A DNA stretch of 35,630 nucleotides from Elusimicrobiota bacterium (GTDB taxonomy: Bacteria > Elusimicrobiota > Elusimicrobia > Elusimicrobiales > UBA9959): positions 1 to 35,630 of the forward strand of contig JAKLQJ010000207.1 in NCBI GenBank assembly GCA_022013385.1, read 5' to 3'. The notes beneath the pieces were generated by a model. That model made no database searches. It was not told the origin of the DNA and worked only from the letters and a program-made list of their open reading frames with translations. Every line of letters starts with the position of its first letter. The stretch's first letter is position 1. Of this stretch, positions 19,480 to 28,658 are shown one piece after another. The position numbers and the translations under genes are program-made.

Positions 19480-20841
19480 ATGATAAATGTAAAACCCAAC
19501 ATTTTTAACAGGATTCTTGAGAAATTTAAAGCGCTGGATTATACAGGCTACAGCGAGCAATACCCGCCTTTTGCCTCATGGAAAAAAGTCTCTAAAATCA
19601 ATAAAACTGTCGAAAAAGCATGGAGAAAAAGTCTTAAAACAACCGATAAGATAAACTTGTTTGTAAATATCCCTTTTTGCGCCCATAAATGCGCTTTCTG
19701 TTTCCTGCCCGTTATCTGCGTAGGAGAAAAACGAGAACAAATCGACAGATTTATAGAAAAATATTTCAGCGCCCTGTCCAAAGAAGCTCAATTTTACTCC
19801 AAAATATTCAAAGGTTGTGAATTTTCAACTTTATATGTGGGAGGAGGAACTCCTTCTCTGCTTTCTGTATCCCAAATCAATAAATTCTTTGACCTGTTGA
19901 AAAAGAATTTTTCCTTCAGAAAAAACTTGCAAACAACAGTTGAAATGTATCCCCAAAATATAAATAAAAATATTGTCGAAGCATTCAGGAAAAACGGAAC
20001 CAACAGGGTATGCATAGGAGTTCAGAGTTTAGACCAAAAAGTGCTGACGGGAATACAAAGGCGGCAAGATATCAAAGAAGTAAAAAAGGCGTTTAATATA
20101 TTGAGGGAATTAGGTATTTCCAAGATAAATATTGATTTGATATGCGGGCTTCCATGGCAAACCCAAGAAAGTTTTATAAAAGACCTGAAAAGCACAATCA
20201 AATTAAAACCCGATCAGATACATATAAACGCTTTTATGAATACGCCATATACCATATATTCCATAAAAGGCGGCAAACAGCCCGATTATAAAAAAATAGA
20301 ATCAATAAGGAAAAAATCTTTTGATATTCTAAAATCCATAGGATATATAAAAGTTGATTCCGATTCCATGGGGCTTACGCCAAAATCAAAAAATTTTCAA
20401 ACAGCCGATTTATGGGATAAAAAATCCTTGCTAGGCATAGGACTCGGAGCAATATCGAGAGCCTACGGGGAAATAAGAAGCATAAACACCATAACATGGA
20501 AAGACTACTGCGACGCTCCCAAAAATGGGAGAATACCCCTAGAAAGAATCTCGCAAATGACATTGGAAGATGAAATGATTTTCTATGTTCTTGAAAAGGC
20601 GGCAAATTTTGGTTATATAGATTTAAACGAATTTGAAAAACTTTTTAATAAAAAATTTGAAAACATATTTGATGAAGAATTTAAAGTGCTTGAAAAATTT
20701 GGAGCTAAACGGAAAAAAGAAAAATTAATAATTCCGCATAAACTCAGAAATGATTTGCGCAGATTATTTTACAAATTGCCGATCATCGCGCAAGGATTGA
20801 GAAATTCAAAATTGAAACCCGAATTTCTAAAAAAATTTTGA
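19480..20841 (+). CDS. HemN/HemW-like radical SAM protein (only plus-strand rSAM)
   Basis: 453 aa; VNIPFCAHKCAFCFLP, LYVGGGTPSLLS, IGVQSLDQ; similar layout to 333-1721. Confidence 0.85.
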   Translation: MINVKPNIFNRILEKFKALDYTGYSEQYPPFASWKKVSKINKTVEKAWRKSLKTTDKINLFVNIPFCAHKCAFCFLPVICVGEKREQIDRFIEKYFSALSKEAQFYSKIFKGCEFSTLYVGGGTPSLLSVSQINKFFDLLKKNFSFRKNLQTTVEMYPQNINKNIVEAFRKNGTNRVCIGVQSLDQKVLTGIQRRQDIKEVKKAFNILRELGISKINIDLICGLPWQTQESFIKDLKSTIKLKPDQIHINAFMNTPYTIYSIKGGKQPDYKKIESIRKKSFDILKSIGYIKVDSDSMGLTPKSKNFQTADLWDKKSLLGIGLGAISRAYGEIRSINTITWKDYCDAPKNGRIPLERISQMTLEDEMIFYVLEKAANFGYIDLNEFEKLFNKKFENIFDEEFKVLEKFGAKRKKEKLIIPHKLRNDLRRLFYKLPIIAQGLRNSKLKPEFLKKF

Positions 20842-21007
20842 CCTTTGAAACAAACTCACACCATCCGCAACCTTTTTATTTCCTCGTTAAAAACAACTGT
20901 GCTACGCCCGCAGCGATTGGAAAAAGAAAAGGCTGCGGTTTTCCGCCTGATTGCGCGCTTAGGGCAACATCAGTCCGCGAAGAAGGATTAAAACATTCGG
21001 TAAATTA

Positions 21008-21967
21008 TCATACCGCTAACTTAATCGGTTTATTTTTCTCAGTTTTTGCGCCTGTTCTCCTGCGTCTTATTTCTTCCAATATTACCTCGGCGGATTTATC
21101 CGAAGCCTTCAATTCTTTTGCGCCGTAAATTTTAAAATAGGCATTATCAAGGCCTGGACAAATACCCGAAAGCTTACAACTCATGCATGATTTGCGATGT
21201 TTTGCGTGAGGAAGATATGACTTATCGCCATTAGGCAATGTCCACACATAAATCGCAAGAGTTTCAAATCCATTCATAAAACACAAAGGGACATCGTCAA
21301 CAACCATAAGCATATCGCGCTTTTTGCAAAACTGAGCCGCTTTAATCAGATAAGGCGATATATCACTTAATTTCGGCACCAAATATTTCCTATTCTCCAC
21401 CTGACCTTCAACATGAACAATATTAAAGCCCATACAAAGAATTGACGGGAAATGTTTTGCTATGAACCGAACATAACTCGGCATTGTGGTATAATTCAAT
21501 TTATTAATTACAAAGGTAACACGCACTTTATCCCCTCCGGCAATTTCAATGAGGTTATTAAGAGCCTTGACCTTTTTATTATAAGAGCCTTTTGTCTGCG
21601 TAATAAAATCACATACCTTGGAAATATGAGACGGGAAATTAACATTAAACTGATCCACCCCCGCATCCACCAGTTTACGGATTAAATCAACATTTTGCGC
21701 CAATAATACCGCATTAGTACGCAATATAATAGATTTAACGCCTCTTTTTTTTGCATCCTTTACCCAACGCACCACATCTTTTGACAGCGTAGGCTCCCAG
21801 CCTCCGACTTGCAAAACATCATCGGCCAGTTTAATACTTTCCATAACCTCATTATCGCTTTGTTTGATATTCCTGTTTTTAGCTGAGCAAAACACGCAGT
21901 TTAGATTACACCTTTCAGAAATGGTCAAATAATTATCACTTTCTTCAATTTTTTGTTTTCTTTTCAT
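21008..21967 (-). CDS. Radical SAM protein, HxsC-like small paralog
   Basis: SERCNLNCVFCSAK, VGGWEPTLS, VPLCFMNGFE...CMSCKLSGICPGLDNAYFKIYG. Start set at MKRKQKIEE because GGAGGGG lies just upstream of that ATG. Confidence 0.78.
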   Translation of the reverse strand: MKRKQKIEESDNYLTISERCNLNCVFCSAKNRNIKQSDNEVMESIKLADDVLQVGGWEPTLSKDVVRWVKDAKKRGVKSIILRTNAVLLAQNVDLIRKLVDAGVDQFNVNFPSHISKVCDFITQTKGSYNKKVKALNNLIEIAGGDKVRVTFVINKLNYTTMPSYVRFIAKHFPSILCMGFNIVHVEGQVENRKYLVPKLSDISPYLIKAAQFCKKRDMLMVVDDVPLCFMNGFETLAIYVWTLPNGDKSYLPHAKHRKSCMSCKLSGICPGLDNAYFKIYGAKELKASDKSAEVILEEIRRRRTGAKTEKNKPIKLAV

Positions 21968-22196
21968 ATCCCCTCCGTCTAAAGAACGCTTTTTACATTG
22001 ATAGCCATGCATACGGAAATTAGGACTTACCTTTAATTGTCGCGTTTTTAGAATATAAACGATTATACCATAAATGGACACCAAATCATCTCATAAATCA
22101 GCACTAAATATAAATTCTAAAAGAGCTTTAAATCAACGCGTTTTAGCAAAATTGTTTCTTTGTTTTTCAGAGCCTTAGGCTCTGCAACAAAATTAC

Positions 22197-24236
22197 TTAA
22201 TCGTTGCTCCGCTTATCAATTTCTCCGCTAAAAAGTCCCGAAGCAAGTTTTAGATTTTTTAATGCCGAAACCGCCAGATTCCTCCGCTTGCGGTCATGCA
22301 GATACATTTCCACAGAGAGCTTTTTCCACCATTTCAAAACCATAGTGTCAAAAGCTTGTTTAGAAGATAGGCTTGAACCCACTCTCTCTTTTTGAATATT
22401 TTGAACTGTTAAGCAAATATTTCCGCCGCAATCAAATGAAACACAAGCTGTAGAAGAACCGCCATTTCGCGCTAAGTAAGGAGCGCAATTTTCAATAAAA
22501 ACACCTTGCAATCCTTTCAAATATCGCCCCGTTTTTTCCAAACTTGCGCTAAATTTCAAGCAAGAATTCAATGATGCTTCCGCGGGAATTTTTATTTCCA
22601 ACCGAACAATGCTCGCCCCGCGGTAAACAATTTTTTTAATTCTGCGCTGGGGATTCTCGCCATGCATAATGTTAAGACCGCAAATGAGCCGATCTGAACC
22701 AAGTTTTTTAAGCAAATATTTAAACTTACTTCCCGCAATATTCTCAACATTTCGCACACATAAAAAAATATTGTGTTCCGCAAGAAATTCTATTTCTCCA
22801 AAGTCCAAACAATAATCGGATACTTCCGCTATAATCCGCAGTTTTTTGCCAAGCATTTTGGTTTTCATAAGAGAATAAAACACAATTTTTTCAAAAATTT
22901 CAAAAACATCGCATGAACCTGATATAAAGAAAACAAGTTCCTTGAAATTCCCTTTAGAATAAATAAAATAATCAAAAGCCTCTCTTAAATCGGCAAGTTC
23001 TCCGTATTTTTCGTTCAGTTCAACCTTTAATCGCTTAATTTCTTTGTCACATATGCGGGGAGGCAAATGTTCCATATCACCAAATTTTCTATCACGAGAA
23101 AGATCCGACATTATTCCTTCAGCCCTAAGATATTGGCCCAGTTTCTCCTCAAAAATTCTGAAGACATTTACTGTGCTGCCAAACAGCTTATCGGGGTCAA
23201 TTCCTTTTAGCTTTATGCCGAAATAAAGCAAAATGGGATTAGAAATGTATTTGGTAAGATTATAACGCTTGTCTGTTTTTCGAAGAAAGCGAGCGGCAGA
23301 AACTCGCAATCGCGCAGCTTTAATATAATCCAGTCCGGACTTAATGTCGCCTATTCTATATTTGTATCTATTTTTTCCGTAGGTTGAAACCAATCCGCAC
23401 GGATAAAAAAAACCATCGGGTCCCAGAGACACTTCTCTAAATCCCGGCAGACAGGAAAGCGCCTCTCCTCTCTCTTTCAATTGAAGAAAATCCAATCCGA
23501 AACGGAAAGTATTAAAAGACGATATTCCAGCAGGCACGAGCTCTTTGTAATAAGAAGCTAGGCGTTCCAATCCGATTTTAAGAAGTTTTAGACTCCCTGC
23601 ATCCCAGACTTCCAAATATTTCATATTGATTTGAACTTCCTTAAAATTAAGACTCCTAAGAAACTTGACATTATCGGCAATATCCATAACATTATTGCTT
23701 GTCACTGTCATGCCAACAGATATATTGCGCACCAGTTCCGTCGGTATTTTCTCCAAATTTTTCATAACTATTTCAAAAGGAGAACTCAAGCTGTTTGCGC
23801 GAAACACACGATTGCGATCATTTGATGACATAACTCCGTCCAAACTTAGCACAAGCTTAACGCCTTGTTCCAATAAACGGGAAACATTATCTTCGTTCAA
23901 GAGAATTCCATTGGTAAAAACCTCTATTTTTAACGGATATTTCACCTTTTTTCTGAGAAACCTTACGGTTTTATCCACCACAGGAAAACATAGAAACGGT
24001 TCGCCTCCGGCTATGGCTATTTTCTCTATCTTGGAAATATCCCTTCCTCTCATATAATTTTCAATTCCGGTCTTGACCTGTTCAAAAGACAAGAAAGTCG
24101 GTTTTCCGCTGTTCAGTGTTTCGTAATAACAATAACGGCATGCCATATTACAACGATTGGTGAGACAAATATCAAGAGAACAGGCCGTATGCATGCATTT
24201 TAAAGCCACATTATCGTTTTTTAAAACTTTGCTCAT
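22197..24236 (-). CDS. Large (679 aa) two-domain radical SAM protein: N-terminal rSAM plus C-terminal degenerate rSAM-like domain
   Basis: TNRCNMACRYCYYE, IAGGEPFLCF, VFTNGILL, LSLDG; C-terminal half homologous to those of the next two genes. Confidence 0.78.
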   Translation of the reverse strand: MSKVLKNDNVALKCMHTACSLDICLTNRCNMACRYCYYETLNSGKPTFLSFEQVKTGIENYMRGRDISKIEKIAIAGGEPFLCFPVVDKTVRFLRKKVKYPLKIEVFTNGILLNEDNVSRLLEQGVKLVLSLDGVMSSNDRNRVFRANSLSSPFEIVMKNLEKIPTELVRNISVGMTVTSNNVMDIADNVKFLRSLNFKEVQINMKYLEVWDAGSLKLLKIGLERLASYYKELVPAGISSFNTFRFGLDFLQLKERGEALSCLPGFREVSLGPDGFFYPCGLVSTYGKNRYKYRIGDIKSGLDYIKAARLRVSAARFLRKTDKRYNLTKYISNPILLYFGIKLKGIDPDKLFGSTVNVFRIFEEKLGQYLRAEGIMSDLSRDRKFGDMEHLPPRICDKEIKRLKVELNEKYGELADLREAFDYFIYSKGNFKELVFFISGSCDVFEIFEKIVFYSLMKTKMLGKKLRIIAEVSDYCLDFGEIEFLAEHNIFLCVRNVENIAGSKFKYLLKKLGSDRLICGLNIMHGENPQRRIKKIVYRGASIVRLEIKIPAEASLNSCLKFSASLEKTGRYLKGLQGVFIENCAPYLARNGGSSTACVSFDCGGNICLTVQNIQKERVGSSLSSKQAFDTMVLKWWKKLSVEMYLHDRKRRNLAVSALKNLKLASGLFSGEIDKRSND

Positions 24237-26326
24237 AGCGAAACCTTTGTATGATTATTAGCGCTCTCAAGGCAATGAAAAGAACTATGTCTTTCCGATT
24301 CTCGATAACATTGTTTAATATACCTACGCCCAATTCCGGAAATAAGAAGCTTTCCAATCAATTCTTTAAATTTTTTATCAAGGTTTGACTGCATAATATT
24401 TTCCGCGGTATTTTTAAAGGAACAATGAGCGCATCTGCTCGAATATCCTTTGCGAACGCAAATTTTCAATTCTCTCTCAAATACGCTCATGGTTTCACCA
24501 ATATTTGATTTTTCTCCTTCAAAACTTAAAAAACCGTTGCCATTCATTTTTAGGCGCCGAGATAAGGGACATTTAATGGCCATTTTGGATTTATCTGAAT
24601 TTTGTAATAAGCTAAGAAAATTCATAAAGAAAATGGGGCGCTCTTTATTTATAAATCGTGAAAAAACCATTTTCTTAAAATTTTCCCAGACTCGCGGACA
24701 TATACGCTTTCTTGACATTATGATAAAATGAAAAAAACCGGTCATTGCAGTTTTGCTAATTTTTATAGGCCACATTGAGCCGATTGCTTGAATCTCAATT
24801 TGAATCTTTTCAGGCCGAAGTTTTTGTAACAGCTCAGTCAGCCTTCCGCTCCTAGGCAAATTGCGGCATAATCTGAGAAAAATATCATGTTCCGCCATAA
24901 AATCCGCTTCCTGAAAATCCGGCCATTCATTTTTTACGGCTTCTATTATAATCCTTATCCTTTTTTTTAAATATTTCGCCTTAAGAAGACTATAAACACA
25001 TATTCCCTTTACATTCTCAAAGGTAGCCGAACCAAAACATCCGCTCAATATAAGTTCTTTTTCATTGCCTTGAGAATATAGCATGTTATCGACAGCCTCA
25101 CGGGCCTGCCATAATTTCAAAAATTTTCCCCTGTCCGTCATTTCTACGCGCATACATTTTATAGGCTCCGAGCATTCATTTTTTGGTTTATGAAAAAAAT
25201 CGCCAAAATCCCTGTCGGATTCTAAAAGTGCGGCAATACTGTCGCTATCCACCACTTGATGAACACTTGAAGAAGAAAGATAAAGACTTTCTCCGCTACT
25301 AAGCAATTTTACGGGATCATTTCCGATTATCCTGCTGTAAAAATAAAGATTAACGGGGCAAGCTGCATAACCCTTAAAATACGCCATAGAAAAATAATCT
25401 TTTACTTCTTTCAGAACAATTTTTATTTTTTTCAAATCTATTCCGTCTTTTAAATTTCCAAGTTTGTATAAGCTTCGGGCTGAGTCTTGCGCCGAAATAA
25501 GCCCTGTCGGATAAAAACTTCCATCCGGACCGAGAGAAAGTTCTCTAAAAGAAGGCAATCTGAGTATGGCATCCTTTTCCTCTCTTGAAAAAAGAAAATC
25601 CAGTCCCACAGGGCTTCTTCCATAGTTTTGAAAAGATTGTCCGGCCATTTTAGCGCATATGCTCTTTACTTTAAGCAAAACTCTTTCAAGAAGTTTCAAT
25701 TTAGACGGCTTCCAAATCTCAAGAATATCTATGTCTACAAGCACTTCTTTAAACCCCAATCCGGCCAAAAACTTTATATTGGTGTCCATATGTTCAACGG
25801 TTTTGGAATTAAAAGTAACTCCGGCATACATCTTTCCAACCCTTTTGGAGCCAAGTTTCCTGAGATTTGCCATAATAACATCAAAAACGGAATGAGAACT
25901 TGCCGCTCTAAAATGACGATTAATATCCGTGGTTTTTTTGTCTCCGTCAATGCTTACTATAATTTTTATCCCTTGAGACAATAAAAAATCTATTTTGTTT
26001 ACAGTCATCAATGTCCCATTCGTAAAAAGTTCTATTTCAACTTTGGGGCCAACCGCGCGGCGCGCATATTTCACCACCTTTGCCAAAAGCGGAAAATCCA
26101 AAAAAGGCTCTCCTCCTCCTATGGATATTTTTTCTATCCCGCCGCCGCGACTTTTGAGATAAAGATCCAATCCGTGCGAAATCTGTTTAAAAGAAAGTTT
26201 GACCGGTTTCGCCCGCGCTTTTGCGGACCAATAACAGTATCGGCAAGACATATTGCATATATTGGAAAGACAAATATCAAATTCGGGCGGTATGGCGGAT
26301 TGAATGACAGAATTGCTTTTTTTCAT
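24233..26326 (-). CDS. Large (697 aa) two-domain radical SAM protein
   Basis: SNICNMSCRYCYWS, IGGGEPFLDF, LFTNGTLM, VSIDG; paralog of flanking genes; 4-nt overlap with 22197-24236. Confidence 0.78.
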   Translation of the reverse strand: MKKSNSVIQSAIPPEFDICLSNICNMSCRYCYWSAKARAKPVKLSFKQISHGLDLYLKSRGGGIEKISIGGGEPFLDFPLLAKVVKYARRAVGPKVEIELFTNGTLMTVNKIDFLLSQGIKIIVSIDGDKKTTDINRHFRAASSHSVFDVIMANLRKLGSKRVGKMYAGVTFNSKTVEHMDTNIKFLAGLGFKEVLVDIDILEIWKPSKLKLLERVLLKVKSICAKMAGQSFQNYGRSPVGLDFLFSREEKDAILRLPSFRELSLGPDGSFYPTGLISAQDSARSLYKLGNLKDGIDLKKIKIVLKEVKDYFSMAYFKGYAACPVNLYFYSRIIGNDPVKLLSSGESLYLSSSSVHQVVDSDSIAALLESDRDFGDFFHKPKNECSEPIKCMRVEMTDRGKFLKLWQAREAVDNMLYSQGNEKELILSGCFGSATFENVKGICVYSLLKAKYLKKRIRIIIEAVKNEWPDFQEADFMAEHDIFLRLCRNLPRSGRLTELLQKLRPEKIQIEIQAIGSMWPIKISKTAMTGFFHFIIMSRKRICPRVWENFKKMVFSRFINKERPIFFMNFLSLLQNSDKSKMAIKCPLSRRLKMNGNGFLSFEGEKSNIGETMSVFERELKICVRKGYSSRCAHCSFKNTAENIMQSNLDKKFKELIGKLLISGIGRRYIKQCYRESERHSSFHCLESANNHTKVSL

Positions 26327-26331
26327 AATTT

Positions 26332-28458
26332 TCAGTCTTTATTTGTAAATAGGCCGGAAAAAATTTGTTTCATTTTAAGCATATCCTTAAGATATCTCTT
26401 ATTCGCCAAAAAGATTATTTTTTCAAAAATGCCGCTCAAAAACCTCTCATTAAACACAACGGTCAGGTTTTTCCGGCGGACAAGGCCGCTGCACTTTTTA
26501 CATTCGTATGACAGTGATGAAAAAGAGCATTTGGAATAATGGCTACAAAAACCGAATCCGCTTTTACCGACAAAGGTCATATCGGAACAAGGAAAAAACC
26601 CATAAACACCTTTGGCGCATAATTGCAGAAAATGATTGAACGGACATTCCGTTTTGTTTCTTTTTTTATCCAAAAAAATATCCAAATTTTTCAAAAATAT
26701 CGGCTTTAACGCCGTATTATTCTCAATTTGTTTTACCGCCGCGCCAAGACAAGAAGAAAATTCTTTGTAATTCGCTTTAGATGATTCAACGCTAAAAGAA
26801 ACAAATCCGCTTCGCAAAAGGCTTTTAAAAATACTATTCCACCGCATCCGTTTTCTTCCGGGCCTCACAATAACCGCGACAAACTCAGGTGAAATGCCTG
26901 ATGGCATATGTAAAACCTTTTCACCGTCATAAACAATCTCAAGGAATAATTGATGTTCCCGAATAAAATTACTCAAGCGTTTGTCGTATCCGCTTTTATT
27001 GAAACACACAATAAGACGAAGCTTCTTGCCAAGTTTTTCCGACTTCATCAATGCGTAAGCGGATACTGTAAAAATGAAATCGCAATCCCCTGCCGGATCC
27101 TCGATTTTAAGACGAATTTCCTTTTCATTGCCGGGAGAATAAAGCGCGAAATCAATGCCTTCTCTTACAGCGCTCAAAGAAAGCTGACCGTCCTTTCCCT
27201 TATGTCCCACTTCCACCGTTATTGTCGATATTTCCTTGTCGCTCTTGAAAACAGGGGGATGATTTAAATCTCCAAACTTACCATCTTTAATCGCGGCATT
27301 CAACGCATTATCCAAAGTTATGATACCGCCAATCTCTTCTCTGAATATGTCCGAAATCTTTCTGTCGCTTTTAAAAAATTTCGGAACATTTTTTTTCATC
27401 ATCTTACAATCAAAAAAACCGCCTACCGGGCATTGCGCGCATTCACTGGCGTCATGTTTGCCAAGAACCGAATCCACTTTTATCAGTTCTCTTCGCAATT
27501 TAAGAAGATCTATCCCGGTTCGAAAATGCCCTATTCTGTACGCTTTTCTTGATTCAGGACCCAAAGCGGGAACCGTACACGGATAGAAATATCCGTCATA
27601 ACCTAAAGCTATTTCGTCTGAAATACGAGGAATCCTGCGGCTTTTTAAATCCGGAAAATAAACAGGAAACATATAAGTCGCGCTATACGGCCAATTACCG
27701 GACATAAGTCTTTTTTTATATTCGCTTTTCAGCTGACACAATGCTTTGCGCAGGCGTTTTATTCCTTTTTTATTCCATATTTCAAACATATCCAAACCCA
27801 ATGAAATTTCTCCGAAACCAAGTTCAAGAAGACATTTCACGCTTTCAAGTAAACTGGAAACTGTTTCGGAAGTAGTGGTGGAAGATGCAACAAGACGAGA
27901 ACGCATATTAGGAGTCAAACTACGCAAATTGGATGCCACAGCATCAAAAACAGATTCCTCGGGATGATCAATAAACACTCTGTTTAGGTCATTGATTTTT
28001 TTAGCGCCGTCCAGACTCACAACTATTTTAACCCTTCGTTCCAATAAAAAAGCTACATTCTTGCGATTCAGAAAATATCCGTTGGTATAAACGCCGATTT
28101 CAAGGTCGTTTCCCGCCTTGCGCCGCAAGTATTCAATAGCCTTTTTAAGAAGTTCGTAATGCGAAAAAGGCTCCCTGCCGGCAAAATCCACTTTTCTGAC
28201 TAAAGAAAGTTCTGTGCCAAGATCAGCTACTTTATCCGACGCGGTAAGAGAAAGCCATTTATCCAAACCTTCTCTTAATTCTATCCATCTCAAAGTTTGC
28301 TGCGGCCCCCGCGCATCCATTCTGTAATAGCAATATCGACAAGCCATATTGCATTCGCTTGAAAGGCATACTTCAAGTTCGGTCGGAACAAGCATAAGAC
28401 ATGATTTAATATCACTACCCCATGCTTTTGAAGTATTATCGGCGCTAGTCATAATCAC
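26332..28458 (-). CDS. Large (708 aa) two-domain radical SAM protein
   Basis: SSECNMACRYCYYR, FAGREPFSHY (GREP instead of GGEP), VYTNGYFL, VSLDG; Cys-rich C-terminus. Confidence 0.78.
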   Translation of the reverse strand: MIMTSADNTSKAWGSDIKSCLMLVPTELEVCLSSECNMACRYCYYRMDARGPQQTLRWIELREGLDKWLSLTASDKVADLGTELSLVRKVDFAGREPFSHYELLKKAIEYLRRKAGNDLEIGVYTNGYFLNRKNVAFLLERRVKIVVSLDGAKKINDLNRVFIDHPEESVFDAVASNLRSLTPNMRSRLVASSTTTSETVSSLLESVKCLLELGFGEISLGLDMFEIWNKKGIKRLRKALCQLKSEYKKRLMSGNWPYSATYMFPVYFPDLKSRRIPRISDEIALGYDGYFYPCTVPALGPESRKAYRIGHFRTGIDLLKLRRELIKVDSVLGKHDASECAQCPVGGFFDCKMMKKNVPKFFKSDRKISDIFREEIGGIITLDNALNAAIKDGKFGDLNHPPVFKSDKEISTITVEVGHKGKDGQLSLSAVREGIDFALYSPGNEKEIRLKIEDPAGDCDFIFTVSAYALMKSEKLGKKLRLIVCFNKSGYDKRLSNFIREHQLFLEIVYDGEKVLHMPSGISPEFVAVIVRPGRKRMRWNSIFKSLLRSGFVSFSVESSKANYKEFSSCLGAAVKQIENNTALKPIFLKNLDIFLDKKRNKTECPFNHFLQLCAKGVYGFFPCSDMTFVGKSGFGFCSHYSKCSFSSLSYECKKCSGLVRRKNLTVVFNERFLSGIFEKIIFLANKRYLKDMLKMKQIFSGLFTNKD

Positions 28459-28658
28459 TATTGAAATTTTTCATTATTCTTTCCGGATATAAATGTTGTG
28501 AGAAAGTTATCAGTATTGAAAACAATCAATACAGATATTCCGCCAAAAATCCTATCTTTTATTGGGACTCTCGCGGTTTTCACAATAATCAGCTTAGTAT
28601 TTCATTGTTTATGAATGCGGAAAACGACGCTATATCTTTATCATACGGAAGAAATACT

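Noticed and set aside
20908-20938. CCGCAGC...GCTGCGG inverted repeat downstream of the plus-strand HemN-like gene
   Set aside because: 17-nt loop and no T-run; too weak for a terminator call.
20838-21128. Plus-strand 96-aa ORF overlapping the end of the HemN-like gene by 4 nt
   Set aside because: Its second half is antisense to the well-supported rSAM gene at 21008-21967 and it has no recognisable motif.
22168-22184. CAGAGCC-TTA-GGCTCTG hairpin as a terminator
   Set aside because: Perfect 7-bp stem but no T-run follows on either strand, so not called an intrinsic terminator.
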